From NCBI RefSeq assembly GCF_030408375.1, contig NZ_CP046530.1, forward strand, positions 1,922,001 to 1,986,000: 64,000 bases of DNA, in the 5' to 3' direction. Below the pieces are notes generated by a model. That model was not told the DNA's origin, ran no database searches, and saw only the letters and a program-made list of their open reading frames with translations. The stretch's first letter is position 1, and every line of letters starts with the position of its first letter. The stretch is from Corynebacterium afermentans subsp. lipophilum (GTDB taxonomy: Bacteria > Actinomycetota > Actinomycetes > Mycobacteriales > Mycobacteriaceae). Both the position numbers and the translations under genes were made by a program. Positions 10,576-19,217 of this stretch are shown in pieces.

Positions 10576-10938
10576 GTGCCACCTAAGATCACCGATTCGC
10601 GCCCTACCGCCGAGGCGATGCACGCTGTTGAGGAGCAGACGGCTTCGGGTGCCCGTCGGATCGTGGCAACGTACGCCGAGGATTTCTTGGACGGCGTGAC
10701 CCTGATGTCCATGTTGGGGGTTGCCCCGAAGGGCTTCGTGTACAAGCGCTACGTGGAGGATCTGGAGCAGGAGGCCGAGGAGGAAGCTCCGAAGAAGGCC
10801 ACCAAGAAGAAGGCGACGAAGAAGAAAGCCTCGAAGAAAAAGGCTTCGAAAAAGAAGGCCACCAAGAAGAAGACCACGAAGAAGGCAAGCAAGAAGGCCA
10901 CCAAAAAGTCGACGAAGAAGACTGCCAAGAAGGCCTAA
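10576..10938 (+). CDS. Small protein with histone H1-like lysine/alanine tail
   Basis: This is a 120-aa protein in two parts. Residues 1-68 form an acidic to neutral domain (SGARRIVATYAEDFLDGVTL, MLGVAPKGFVYKRYVEDL). Residues 70-120 are almost purely K, A, S and T in KKA/KKT/KKS triplets. Such tails are known in histone H1-like proteins and in the mycobacterial HupB C terminus, where they bind nucleic acid. The GTG start has AGAAGGAG 6-7 nt upstream. Its TAA is followed without a gap by the otsA ATG, so the two are co-transcribed. DNA or RNA binding is inferred from composition only. Confidence 0.88.
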   Translation: MPPKITDSRPTAEAMHAVEEQTASGARRIVATYAEDFLDGVTLMSMLGVAPKGFVYKRYVEDLEQEAEEEAPKKATKKKATKKKASKKKASKKKATKKKTTKKASKKATKKSTKKTAKKA

Positions 10939-12216
10939 ATGGGGGACAACGAGTTCGTCGTTGTGGCGAACCGCCTGCCGGTGGACAAGGTGGGAGACCA
11001 CTACGAGGTCTCCCCGGGCGGCCTCGTCGCCGCCCTTGCCCCGGTTTTGCGCGCCCGGGAGGGCTGCTGGGTGGGTTGGCCCGGCACCATCGGGGAAACG
11101 CTTGAGCCGTTCGAGTTCGGCGGCATTTCGCTGTTGCCGGTCGCGCTCGACCAGGATGATTTTGAAGGCTTCTACGAGGGCTTTTCTAACTCCGCGTTGT
11201 GGCCGCTCTACCACGATCTGATTGTCCAGCCGGAGTACAACCAGGCTTGGTGGGAACGCTACGTCGCAGTCAACCGCAAGTTCGCGGAGGCGACCGCGAA
11301 AGCCGCGGCGAAAGACGCCACCGTGTGGGTGCAGGACTACCAGCTGCAGCTCGTCCCGGGGATGCTCAAAGCACTCCGCCCCGACGTGACCATCGGCTTT
11401 TTCCTGCACATCCCCTTCCCTGCCCCGGCGTTGTTCCAGCAGTTGCCGTGGCGCGACGAGATTCTTGAGGGGCTGAAGGGCTGCGATCTGATCGGCTTTC
11501 AGCGCCACACGGACGAGGACAACTTCCGCCTGCTCACGGATGAGATCCGCACCGGCACTTTCCCCATTTCCATCGATTCGGGGGAGATCGCTGCCGCCAC
11601 CAACGAGCAGGTCGAGGCGCTGCGAAGCGCCGTCGGCAGCCCGAAGCACCTCCTTCTCGGCGTGGACCGCCTGGATTACACGAAGGGCATCCTGCAGCGC
11701 CTGTTGGCCATCGAGTCGCTGCTGGAGGAGGGCAAGCTCTCCGACATTGCTTTTGTCCAGATCGCCACCCCGTCGCGCGAGCGCATCGAGCATTACCGCA
11801 CTACCCGCAAGCAGGTCGAGGAGGCCATCGGCCGCATCAACGGCCGCTTCGGCGAGGTGGGCCGGCCTATCGTGCACTACGTTCACCGCAGTGTGCCGAA
11901 GGAGCAACTGGGCACCTTTTATGCCGCCGCAGACATCATGCTGGTCACCCCGTTCAAGGACGGCATGAACCTGGTGGCCAAGGAGTATGTGGCGGCCCAC
12001 CCGGACGCGGACGGCGCGCTGGTGCTCTCCGAGTTCGCGGGTGCCGCCGTGGAGCTCAACCAGGCGTACCTGTGCAACCCGTTCGACCTGGAGTCCGTCA
12101 AGGAGGCGATCCTCGAGGCGACTCACCCGGACCCTGCGCGAATGCGCCACATGCATGATTGGGTGATGGAGCACGATGTGGCCGCGTGGGCGAAATCTTT
12201 CTTGGAGGAGCTGTGA
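10939..12216 (+). CDS. otsA: Trehalose-6-phosphate synthase (OtsA, GT20 family), short form
   Basis: It transfers glucose from a nucleotide sugar to glucose-6-phosphate, the first step of trehalose synthesis by the OtsAB route. Diagnostic segments are the N-terminal [65 protein letters not shown] and VLSEFAGAA. At 425 aa it is about 50 residues shorter than most OtsA proteins. The visible gap is between DEDNFRLL and GTFPISID, where relatives carry a longer loop. All substrate-binding motifs are intact. The ATG directly abuts the upstream stop, and the stop overlaps the next start. Confidence 0.94.
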   Translation: MGDNEFVVVANRLPVDKVGDHYEVSPGGLVAALAPVLRAREGCWVGWPGTIGETLEPFEFGGISLLPVALDQDDFEGFYEGFSNSALWPLYHDLIVQPEYNQAWWERYVAVNRKFAEATAKAAAKDATVWVQDYQLQLVPGMLKALRPDVTIGFFLHIPFPAPALFQQLPWRDEILEGLKGCDLIGFQRHTDEDNFRLLTDEIRTGTFPISIDSGEIAAATNEQVEALRSAVGSPKHLLLGVDRLDYTKGILQRLLAIESLLEEGKLSDIAFVQIATPSRERIEHYRTTRKQVEEAIGRINGRFGEVGRPIVHYVHRSVPKEQLGTFYAAADIMLVTPFKDGMNLVAKEYVAAHPDADGALVLSEFAGAAVELNQAYLCNPFDLESVKEAILEATHPDPARMRHMHDWVMEHDVAAWAKSFLEEL

Positions 12217-12596
12217 AACGCGCCCTCGCATTCATAACACTTTTTGCCCTGGCCGCCTGCGCGCCCGCTCCCACGTGGCAGGTTGTCTCGCTGCGCACCA
12301 GCGAGGACCAGCCCGCCACTGAGGCGTCGATCGCGCGCGTGCGTATCGACGACCAAAGGTTTTCGGGCACCACCGGCTGCGCCGACGTATCCGGCTCGTT
12401 CGAGGGCGAAGACACCATCACGCTGGAAAACATCGAACTCGGTACCCCGGGCGATTGCTCCGGCTGGGCCCGCCACACCCACGATCAACTGGAACATCTC
12501 CTCGCCGAGGACAAAACCTTCCAGGTGTCCCACCCCGCCGATTTTGAGATGATTCTCGTGGCCGACAGCGGCGAAACCTTGAGACTGATGCGATGA
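12213..12596 (+). CDS. Predicted lipoprotein with META/HslJ-like domain
   Basis: The GTG at 12213 overlaps the otsA stop (GTGA) and has GGAGGAG just before it. [18 protein letters not shown] gives a lipoprotein signal with lipobox LAAC. The mature part has the META (HslJ) pattern: an opening W, FSGTTGCADVSGSF, an ITLENIELGT strand, then a second conserved cysteine. At 127 aa it is complete. It is locked between otsA and otsB by four-base overlaps on both sides, so its expression follows trehalose synthesis. The role is unknown; an envelope or osmotic-stress function is a guess from context. Confidence 0.8.
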   Translation: MKRALAFITLFALAACAPAPTWQVVSLRTSEDQPATEASIARVRIDDQRFSGTTGCADVSGSFEGEDTITLENIELGTPGDCSGWARHTHDQLEHLLAEDKTFQVSHPADFEMILVADSGETLRLMR

Positions 12597-13288
12597 GGCT
12601 TCTCGTTTGCCTGGATTTCGACGGCACGCTCGCGGAGCTGAACCCGGACCCGTACGCGGTCCGCATCCACCCACAATCAGAAGCCGCGATCCGCCGCCTC
12701 GCCGCCATCCCCGACACCGAGGTGGCCATCCTCACCGGCCGCCACGTCGAGGGCATTAAACAGGTCCTCCCGCAAAACCTACCCGTCACCCTGGTCGGCT
12801 CGCACGGCGCGGAGCCGGGGCCAAAACTTGCAGAGGAAGACCGCGCCTACCTCGACGACATCGAAAACCAGCTCAACGCCCTCGCCACCGACGGCGCCTA
12901 CGTTGAGGTCAAGCCGTACCAGCGCGTCCTCCACGTGGCACAAGTCCACGACCGCGACATCGCGGCAACCATCCTCGCCGCCGCGAACGCCATCGACACC
13001 CACGGCCGCCCGAAGACTCAGGGCCACAACGTGGTGGAGTTTTCCGCGGTGGAGATCACCAAGGGCACCTGGCTCAACGCCTACAAGCAGGCCTTCGACC
13101 AAACTATTTTCGCCGGCGACGACGACACGGACGAGCACGCCATGGCGGTCCTCGATGACACCGACCTCGGCATCAAAGTCGGCACAAAACCGTCGCGGGC
13201 CACCCGCCGGGTGCCCAACGTCGATGCCATGGCACAATTGCTCACCCAACTCGCCGACGAAAGGGAAGCATGGAGCGCCACGCGCTAG
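12593..13288 (+). CDS. otsB: Trehalose-6-phosphate phosphatase
   Basis: This HAD-superfamily phosphatase releases trehalose from trehalose-6-phosphate. It is 231 aa with the catalytic motif DFDGTLAEL (first Asp nucleophile, second Asp acid/base), SHGAEPG as the substrate-facing segment, and AGDDDTDEHAM as the metal-binding motif. The ATG at 12593 overlaps the preceding lipoprotein stop by four bases. The 3' end overlaps the next gene by 19 bp, indicating one transcript from the lysine-rich gene through to the hydrolase. Confidence 0.94.
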   Translation: MRLLVCLDFDGTLAELNPDPYAVRIHPQSEAAIRRLAAIPDTEVAILTGRHVEGIKQVLPQNLPVTLVGSHGAEPGPKLAEEDRAYLDDIENQLNALATDGAYVEVKPYQRVLHVAQVHDRDIAATILAAANAIDTHGRPKTQGHNVVEFSAVEITKGTWLNAYKQAFDQTIFAGDDDTDEHAMAVLDDTDLGIKVGTKPSRATRRVPNVDAMAQLLTQLADEREAWSATR

Positions 13289-14040
13289 TCCACCAGGGCC
13301 ACGAGCGTCGCTGGATCGAGATCGAAGGCACGACCAACGCCCTCCTGCTGGTCCTGCACGGCTCGCTGCAGTCCGGCAACGTGCTGCGCAATTTCACCGA
13401 CCGCACCTTCGAGGGCCTCGGCCCCACTGTGGTCTACCCGGACGGCATCAAGCACCATTTCAACGACCTGCGCTCGGGCTTCAACGAGGATGCGCGCCGC
13501 ATGCGCATCGACGACGTCGGCTTCCTCACGAAACTCGTCGAGCGCTACAGCGCCGACACGGTGATCGGCTGCGGTTTTTCCAACGGCGGGCAAATGATCT
13601 TGCGCCTGCTTTTCGACGCCCCAGGGCTGCTCGCCGGCGCCGCCACCTTCGGCGCGTCGATGCCAACTGCCGACAACACGCTGACCACCGCCGACAACTA
13701 CCAACCGACGAAGCTTCTGGCTGTCCAGGGCACAAAAGACAAGCTCGTGCCTTACGAAGGCGGCGTGGCCGGCATCGGCGGCAACAACCGGGGAGAAACC
13801 CGGTCTGCCCTCAACTCCGCCGAGTTCTTTGCGGAGTTAAACGGCTGCACCGGCCACGTAACGTCGACAAGCGAGAAGCTCCGCGTCGACGATTGGACCG
13901 GCGAGCACCCGGTCCGCCTCGTCTCCCTCGAGGGTGCCGGGCACATGGTGCCGGTGGACAAGGACCTCGACCCGCGGCTGGGCCACAACCCGAAGTCCCC
14001 TACCGGCGGGGAGCTTATCCGCGAGTTCTTCTTTGCCTAG
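13270..14040 (+). CDS. Alpha/beta hydrolase, PHB depolymerase / LpqC-like esterase
   Basis: This is a 256-aa alpha/beta hydrolase related to the polyhydroxybutyrate depolymerase and feruloyl-esterase group. The oxyanion region is [11 protein letters not shown], the nucleophile is in [10 protein letters not shown], the acid in [12 protein letters not shown] and the histidine in GAGHMVP. No signal peptide is visible, so it is probably cytoplasmic, unlike secreted LpqC lipoproteins. It overlaps otsB by 19 bp and ends convergently inside the rlmB 3' end (26-bp overlap). The substrate is unknown. Confidence 0.8.
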   Translation: MERHALVHQGHERRWIEIEGTTNALLLVLHGSLQSGNVLRNFTDRTFEGLGPTVVYPDGIKHHFNDLRSGFNEDARRMRIDDVGFLTKLVERYSADTVIGCGFSNGGQMILRLLFDAPGLLAGAATFGASMPTADNTLTTADNYQPTKLLAVQGTKDKLVPYEGGVAGIGGNNRGETRSALNSAEFFAELNGCTGHVTSTSEKLRVDDWTGEHPVRLVSLEGAGHMVPVDKDLDPRLGHNPKSPTGGELIREFFFA

Positions 14041-14947
14041 CAAACTCGCTTAGCACCACGCCCGCCGCGACGGAGGCGTTGAGGGATTCCACCCAGTCCG
14101 CCATGGGCACGGACATGATGACGTCGCAGTTTTCGCGCACCAGGCGCGAGATGCCCTTGCCTTCGGAGCCGACGACGATGACCACGTTGTCGGTGGCCTG
14201 GTCGAAGGTGTCCAGGGTGTGCTCGCCGCCCGCATCGAGGCCGACCACGGTGTAGCCGTTGTCCTTGAACTGCTTGACGGTACGGGTCACGTTGGTCACG
14301 CGCGCCACGGGCAGCCGCGCCGCGGTGCCGGCGGATGTCCTCCAGGCCACGCCGGTGACCTGCGCCGAGCGGCGCTCCGGGATGATCACGCCGTTGCCGC
14401 CGAACGCCGCGGTCGACCGGATCACCGCGCCCAAATTGCGCGGATCCGTGATGTTGTCCAGCACCACGAACATGCCGGGCCCGTCCACGGACTCGAGCAA
14501 ATCGTCAAAGTCCGCGTACTTGTACGGCTGGATCTTCAACCCGAGCCCCTGGTGCATGCCGTTGCCGGTCATCGCGTCGAGCTGCTGGCGCGGCACCTCG
14601 TGCACCGGGATGCCCTTGGAGTTGGCCATGCCGACCGCCTCGCTGAGCCGCTCGTCGTGGCCGGTACCAGCGACCACGTACAGCGCTTCGGCCGGCACCT
14701 TCGCCTTGAGACATTCCACTACCGGGTTGCGGCCGACCACCATGTCGGCGACCTCACGGTTGTGGCGCCCCTGCGCGCGGCGCTGCCGGTCCAGCTTGCG
14801 CTTGTGGGCGGCGTGGTAGACACGGTCTTCCGCCTTCGGGGTCGCGCCCTTGCCGCGCAGGCCGCGGCGGCGCTGCCCGCCGGAGCCCTTCGTGGGGCCC
14901 TTCTTGTTCTTCTTTTGCTTGTCGGGCCGCTCGTACGGTTTCGCCAT
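14015..14947 (-). CDS. rlmB: 23S rRNA 2'-O-methyltransferase, TrmH/RlmB family
   Basis: This 310-aa SPOUT-class methyltransferase probably acts on guanosine 2251 of 23S rRNA. Residues 1-65 are a lysine/arginine-rich extension common in actinobacterial members. The substrate-binding domain begins [12 protein letters not shown]. The catalytic knot domain has [36 protein letters not shown] and the C-terminal [21 protein letters not shown] with its catalytic asparagine. It lies 3 bp downstream of cysS, the order conserved across mycobacteria and corynebacteria. Confidence 0.92.
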   Translation of the reverse strand: MAKPYERPDKQKKNKKGPTKGSGGQRRRGLRGKGATPKAEDRVYHAAHKRKLDRQRRAQGRHNREVADMVVGRNPVVECLKAKVPAEALYVVAGTGHDERLSEAVGMANSKGIPVHEVPRQQLDAMTGNGMHQGLGLKIQPYKYADFDDLLESVDGPGMFVVLDNITDPRNLGAVIRSTAAFGGNGVIIPERRSAQVTGVAWRTSAGTAARLPVARVTNVTRTVKQFKDNGYTVVGLDAGGEHTLDTFDQATDNVVIVVGSEGKGISRLVRENCDVIMSVPMADWVESLNASVAAGVVLSEFARQRRTRG

Positions 14948-14950
14948 GAT

Positions 14951-16276
14951 CTACTCCTTCACCTGCCACTGTGGCCCGTCGGCCGTGTCGGTCACCTCGA
15001 TGCCGGCCGCGGCCAGCCTGTCGCGCACCTCGTCGGCGGTCGCCCAGTCCTTCTCCGCGCGGGCGGTCGCCCTGCGCTCCAGCTCCGCGCGCACCAGCAC
15101 ATCCAGCGCGTTGCTATTGCTTGTCGACGACGGCCACGCCCCCGGGTCCACACCCAACACGGCCGCCATCGCACGAACCTGCGCAGCGATAGGAGCGGGG
15201 TCCTTCGCCTTGTTGCCCTCGCGCACCAGGTTGTGGATCTCGGCGAGCGCCTTGGGCACGGAGAAGTCGTCGTTGAGCGCTTCGGCGAATCCGTCGGTCC
15301 AGGTGGTGGGCTCGGGCATGCCGGCGCGCTTCACAAATTCTTCGATGCGCCGGTAGCCGGCCGCCGCCTCCTGCAGGGCCTCGGGCGAGTACTCCAGGAC
15401 GCTGCGGTAGTGCGCGGAGCCGAGGTAGTAGCGCAGCTCCACGGGGCGAACCTGCTCGAGCATCGCGTCGATGGACAGCACGTTGCCGAGTGACTTCGAC
15501 ATCTTCTCGCCCGCCATGGTCACCCAGTGGTTGTGCATCCAGAAGTGGGCAAATCCATCGCCGGCGGCGTGCGACTGGGCCTGTTCGTTCTCGTGGTGCG
15601 GGAACTGCAGGTCCAGCCCGCCACCGTGGATGTCGAACTCGGAGCCGAGGTACCAGGTGGACATTGCCGAGCACTCGAGGTGCCAGCCGGGGCGGCCTGG
15701 CCCCCACGGGGTGGGCCAGCTCGGCTCTCCGGGCTTGGCGGCCTTCCACAGCGCGAAGTCCGGGTCGTCGCCTGTCATATCCTCCAGCTTGTTGCCGGAG
15801 ATCGAGCCGTAGTCCCCGCCGGCCTTCACCCAGGCGTTGACGTCGAAGTAGACGGAGCCATCGCGGGTGTAGGCGAAGCCTGCGTCGATAAGCCGCTGCA
15901 TGTAGTCGACCATCTGGGTCACATGCCCGGTCGCGTGCGGCTCCACGGAAGGCGGCAGCACGCCGAGGGTGTCGTACGCGCGGGTGAACTCACGCTCGTA
16001 CGTGGAGACCCACTCCCACCAGGGGCGATTGTGCTCGCGCGCCTTGGTGAGGATCTTGTCGTCGATGTCGGTGACGTTGCGCGCGAACGCGACATCGTAG
16101 TCGTTGGCCAGGAACCAGCGCCGGACGATGTCGAACGCGACACCCGAGCGCAGGTGCCCGATGTGGGGTTTGGCCTGCGGGGTGGCACCGCACAGGTAAA
16201 TCGAGACATGCCCGGGCCGGATCGGCTCGAAGTCGCGCAGCGTGCGGGTTTTGGTGTCGAAAATGCGTTGCTTCAC
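14951..16276 (-). CDS. cysS: Cysteinyl-tRNA synthetase
   Basis: This class I synthetase charges tRNA-Cys. Seen in the 441-aa sequence are the ATP-binding HIGH motif ([11 protein letters not shown]), the KMSKS motif ([11 protein letters not shown]) and the four zinc ligands: Cys in YLCGAT, Cys in WHLECSAMS, and His and Glu in FPHHENE. The C-terminal helical anticodon domain ends [16 protein letters not shown]. The start is a GTG at 16276. In related genomes cysS directly follows ispF; here three secreted-protein genes separate them. Confidence 0.96.
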   Translation of the reverse strand: MKQRIFDTKTRTLRDFEPIRPGHVSIYLCGATPQAKPHIGHLRSGVAFDIVRRWFLANDYDVAFARNVTDIDDKILTKAREHNRPWWEWVSTYEREFTRAYDTLGVLPPSVEPHATGHVTQMVDYMQRLIDAGFAYTRDGSVYFDVNAWVKAGGDYGSISGNKLEDMTGDDPDFALWKAAKPGEPSWPTPWGPGRPGWHLECSAMSTWYLGSEFDIHGGGLDLQFPHHENEQAQSHAAGDGFAHFWMHNHWVTMAGEKMSKSLGNVLSIDAMLEQVRPVELRYYLGSAHYRSVLEYSPEALQEAAAGYRRIEEFVKRAGMPEPTTWTDGFAEALNDDFSVPKALAEIHNLVREGNKAKDPAPIAAQVRAMAAVLGVDPGAWPSSTSNSNALDVLVRAELERRATARAEKDWATADEVRDRLAAAGIEVTDTADGPQWQVKE

Positions 16277-16287
16277 AACACCGCAGT

Positions 16288-16845
16288 CTACAGCGACGAC
16301 TCGTCCACCTTGAGCTCCGAGTAGCGAGCCTCAGGAACGCTGAACTCGTACCGCTCGCCGATCGGCTCCCAAACCTGGTCCTCGCTGCACTTCACGTCCT
16401 GTGCGTCGCCGTCGAGCATGGTGAAGCCCCACACGAGCCTGCCCTGCTTCCCCGCATCGAGGGTGTACGGGCCGACCACCTGGTTCAGCGACCAGCTGAC
16501 CTGGTGCACGTAGTTCCAGCCGTACGAGCGGGACAGGTTTTTCACCAGGTCGCCCTTCGGGGTGAAGGTACCGGAAACCTCGAGGGTCTCAACCCGCTTT
16601 TCCTTCACGGTCTGCTCCACCGGAACCGGGCCTTCGGTGTCGTTGCCCACGCTCGCGGCGTCGGTCTGCTTGAACCAGCGGCGGGTCGCATCGACGTACG
16701 TATCTGTCATGCCCGGCGTGGCGCAGTGGCTGCCTGGGGCGAGATCCTCGTTCCAGCGCTGCGGGAGCTCGAAGTCGTAGGGTGCCGCATTGGCAGCAGG
16801 CGCCAGAGCGAGCGCCGCCGCCACTGCGAGGATCGCCTTTTTCAT
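16288..16845 (-). CDS. Secreted beta-rich protein (third of three related genes)
   Basis: This 185-aa protein has a Sec signal peptide ([20 protein letters not shown], cleavage after ANA). The mature part resembles its neighbour at 16846-17406: an early cysteine followed by an aromatic W-F segment, a T/V/E-rich strand region, [19 protein letters not shown], and a second cysteine followed by W. VGPY(D/T)(I/L)-x-(P/A)GK is the clearest shared motif. The gene is the last of three consecutive minus-strand genes and abuts the next start (16846) without a gap. No enzyme motif is visible. A beta-hairpin, pore-forming-like fold is a speculative reading of the alternating polar strands. Confidence 0.82.
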   Translation of the reverse strand: MKKAILAVAAALALAPAANAAPYDFELPQRWNEDLAPGSHCATPGMTDTYVDATRRWFKQTDAASVGNDTEGPVPVEQTVKEKRVETLEVSGTFTPKGDLVKNLSRSYGWNYVHQVSWSLNQVVGPYTLDAGKQGRLVWGFTMLDGDAQDVKCSEDQVWEPIGERYEFSVPEARYSELKVDESSL

Positions 16846-17406
16846 TTACGCACCCCAGTCGATGTTATCGCGGGTGCTCACGCGGACGTGGCGTTCCTTC
16901 GGCATCGTCGCGGTGAAGGTGTTGCCGGCTGCTTCCCAGGTGCCGTTTGCGCCGCAGACGGTCTCTTGGCCCTTGAAGTCGGAGACGATCCAGCCGGCCT
17001 GCAGCACGGCGGTCTTCCCCGGCGCAATGTCGTACGGGCCGACCTTCTCGCCGACCTCGTAGGACTGCTCGTCCGTGTAGCTGGTGGAGAAGGTGAACTG
17101 GATCAGCTTGGCCACGTCGAAGCTCACGCCCGCGCTGACGTTCCAAGTCTTGGTCTTGGTCTCAGTGATGGAGCGGGTCACCGGCAGCGGCTCATCGTTG
17201 TAGTTGGCCACGGTCCAGGTGCCTGCGGAGCCGTCGAAGTAGCTGCGGACGATCTCCACCGTCTGGCCGCGGTCGCCCGGGACCGCGCAGGAATCTCCGA
17301 TGGTGGTCGGGTTCGTCTCGTCATAGGTGCGCTGCGGCAGGGCGTTGGCGGCCGGGGCGAGAGCGACGACGGCAGCGGTGGTGAGCATTGCGATGGTGCG
17401 TTTCAT
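16846..17406 (-). CDS. Secreted beta-rich protein with aerolysin-like strand pattern
   Basis: This 186-aa protein has signal peptide MKRTIAMLTTAAVVALAPAA (cleavage near ANA). The mature part has SCAVPGD, then TWTVANYNDEPLPVTRSITE, a long alternating Ser/Thr stretch (about residues 80-110: KTWNVSAG, IQFTFSTSYTDEQ), then EKVGPYDIAPGKTAV and a closing cysteine before GTW. N-x-x-x-P-x-x-V-T followed by amphipathic S/T strands is reminiscent of ETX/MTX2 and aerolysin beta-pore formers, but I see no decisive residue. It overlaps neither neighbour and is the middle gene of an evident operon. Confidence 0.82.
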   Translation of the reverse strand: MKRTIAMLTTAAVVALAPAANALPQRTYDETNPTTIGDSCAVPGDRGQTVEIVRSYFDGSAGTWTVANYNDEPLPVTRSITETKTKTWNVSAGVSFDVAKLIQFTFSTSYTDEQSYEVGEKVGPYDIAPGKTAVLQAGWIVSDFKGQETVCGANGTWEAAGNTFTATMPKERHVRVSTRDNIDWGA

Positions 17407-17415
17407 GGTTGTTCC

Positions 17416-18669
17416 TTAGAGGTAGGTTTGGGTGGGTACAGGGAGGTTGCGGTACTCGTCTGGGGTGACGTCGATGACCTGCTCGGTTCCGTCCTTGCTG
17501 GTCACGGTTGCCTCAGCCCAGAATCCGGACGGCGCCGCCGACTGCGGGTGGGTAACCACACGGGAGTACTTTCCGTCGCGGCCGGCAGAGATTTCGCTGT
17601 AGTTTATGCGCGTCATCGTGGTGCCGTACTCGACGCGGACGCGGTCGCCCGGCTTCAGATCGATGGGCTTGAGCGGGGTGTTCACCGGCATGTAGGCGCG
17701 CTTGACCGCACCGACGGAGGTGAGCCAGCCTTCCGGCAGCCTGCCGCCTTCGCCCATCCAGTTGACGTATTGGTCGTTCTCCGCGCCGACGACGTAATCG
17801 GTCACTGGACGGAAGGTGTAATCGCCCTTGGACCAGTTGAGGAAGTCCTGCGAGTATCCCGGCTTCCGGAAGGTCGGCGCGACCGCCTCGATGTCGTGCG
17901 GGTACCAGGATTTGTCGCCCTCTCGTGCGGGCTCATTCAGCTGCGGCCATTCTTCGTCGCGGCGGAAGCTCGCATCAGGCTTGACGACGGCGTCCCGTTC
18001 CCCCGCCACCTTTTCCAAGCTCGGCCCAGAGGTGGCGGTGTATGTGTCGCCGGCAGGCTTCGAATTCGCGCCCTCAGCACGGGCGGGGATCTCCATGGCC
18101 AGGTTGGACACGGAGCCGTCCGCCTTGATGATGTACGCGAACGCGTAGCGTTCCGCCGGGCCAGTGCCGCGGATGACGTTCGCGCCAGGAGCGTTGCGCA
18201 GCACACCGTTGTCGCAGGTGACAAACATGGAGATGAAGTCCTTCTCCAGCACGCCGTAATCCACGCGGAACGACTCGCCCGGGCCGAGCTCGATCGGACC
18301 GAACGTCTCGCCCTCGATCCAGCCGTTGGACTCTTTCAGGCCGATGTCGGCCTTCGCGGTGGTATCCCAACCGCTGGGCAGGGCCGCCTTCGAATTGGCC
18401 TCGATCTTGCGGTTCGTGCCCGTTTCCACCGTGGCCGTGTAGGGCACGGTCTGATCGGTGCGGTTGGTGAACTGGAGGGTGCCATCTCCCAGGTAGCGGC
18501 GGGCGGTCTCGCCGTAGCGCCACTCCGGCGTGACGCCGGCGCTGCACTCCGTGTCCAGGTTTTCGATGGGGTACCCCTGCGGCATCGCCGGGACCGCCGC
18601 CGCGATGGGGGCGTGGGCCACCGCGACGGCCCCAAGCACCGCAGCAAGCGCTGTACGTAATTTTCGCAT
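17416..18669 (-). CDS. Large secreted protein, first gene of secreted trio
   Basis: This 417-aa protein has a Sec signal (MRKLRTALAAVLGAVAVAHA, cleavage after AAA near residue 25). The first half repeats the fold of the two smaller neighbours: ECSAGVTPEW, LQFTNRTDQTVPYTA, a polar strand region, FGPIELGPGESFRVDYG and a second cysteine (FVTCDNG). The second half (about residues 200-417) is a further Trp/Tyr-rich domain with no recognised motif. A TATGTT at 18676-18681 on the minus strand ends 6 nt before the ATG, so the mRNA may be leaderless. The gene and its two followers split the usual cysS-ispF junction. Confidence 0.82.
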   Translation of the reverse strand: MRKLRTALAAVLGAVAVAHAPIAAAVPAMPQGYPIENLDTECSAGVTPEWRYGETARRYLGDGTLQFTNRTDQTVPYTATVETGTNRKIEANSKAALPSGWDTTAKADIGLKESNGWIEGETFGPIELGPGESFRVDYGVLEKDFISMFVTCDNGVLRNAPGANVIRGTGPAERYAFAYIIKADGSVSNLAMEIPARAEGANSKPAGDTYTATSGPSLEKVAGERDAVVKPDASFRRDEEWPQLNEPAREGDKSWYPHDIEAVAPTFRKPGYSQDFLNWSKGDYTFRPVTDYVVGAENDQYVNWMGEGGRLPEGWLTSVGAVKRAYMPVNTPLKPIDLKPGDRVRVEYGTTMTRINYSEISAGRDGKYSRVVTHPQSAAPSGFWAEATVTSKDGTEQVIDVTPDEYRNLPVPTQTYL

Positions 18670-18681
18670 ACGGTCAACATA
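18670..18681 (-). promoter_or_regulatory. Candidate -10 box for the secreted-protein operon
   Basis: On the minus strand TATGTT is followed by six bases and then the ATG of the 417-aa secreted protein. No Shine-Dalgarno sequence precedes that ATG, so transcription probably starts at or next to the start codon. No good -35 hexamer is visible. Confidence 0.4.
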
Positions 18682-18717
18682 ACCCAGCAGCTCCCTGGAA
18701 GAAAGCTAAAACCGCAG

Positions 18718-18757
18718 GTAGGGAACTTTAGTTACGGAATAGGGAACTTTCGTTCCA
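18718..18757. repeat. Tandem pair of TAGGGAACTTTMGTT direct repeats
   Basis: Two copies of TAGGGAACTTTMGTT lie head to tail with a period of about 21 bp. The second overlaps the end of ispF and contains the palindrome GGAACTTTCGTTCC. They lie 50 to 90 bp upstream of the secreted-protein operon start, where an activator or repressor could bind. Confidence 0.5.
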
Positions 18758-19217
18758 CCAACGCCGTCGCTATAGCCGCGCGGCCCTCGCCACTTCCGGT
18801 GAATCCCATGTGGTCCGTGGTCGTCGCCGACACGGACACAGGGGCACCGAGCGCCTCCGAGAGGACCCGCTCCGCTTCCTCGCGCACCGGCGACATCTTC
18901 GGGGTTTGGCCGATCAGTTGGGCGGAGACATTGACGACGGTGTGACCGTGGGCGTCGAGAAGCTCTTTCAGCTCCTGCAATAGCTGGACGCCGCGTACCC
19001 CGTCGTATTCCGGGCGGCCGACGCCGACGAAGGAGCCGAGGTCGCCGAGGCCGGAGGCGGACAATACGGCGTCGACGATGACGTGGCTGACCACGTCGCC
19101 GTCCGAATGCCCCTCGCAGCCGTCCTGGCCTTCGTGGAGGATGCCGGCGATCCAGCATTCTTTCCCCGGTTGGATCTGGTGGGCGTCGAACGCCGTACCT
19201 ACTCGAAGATTTGTCAT
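18732..19217 (-). CDS. ispF: 2-C-methyl-D-erythritol 2,4-cyclodiphosphate synthase
   Basis: It forms the cyclic diphosphate intermediate of the MEP isoprenoid pathway. It is 161 aa, normal length. The metal ligands are in FDAHQI (Asp-x-His) and GHSDGDVVSHVIVDA, and ATTTDHMGFTGSGEGRAAIA is the C-terminal substrate-binding signature. Its ATG overlaps the HNH gene stop by four bases. In most actinobacteria ispD lies directly upstream; here a 1.5-kb HNH gene has come between them. Confidence 0.95.
   Translation of the reverse strand: MTNLRVGTAFDAHQIQPGKECWIAGILHEGQDGCEGHSDGDVVSHVIVDAVLSASGLGDLGSFVGVGRPEYDGVRGVQLLQELKELLDAHGHTVVNVSAQLIGQTPKMSPVREEAERVLSEALGAPVSVSATTTDHMGFTGSGEGRAAIATALVERKFPIP

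Noticed and set aside
16504..18660. 718-aa open frame on the plus strand
   Set aside because: It is antisense to the three secreted-protein genes, whose signal peptides and cysteine pattern are coherent. The plus frame is compositionally a shadow.
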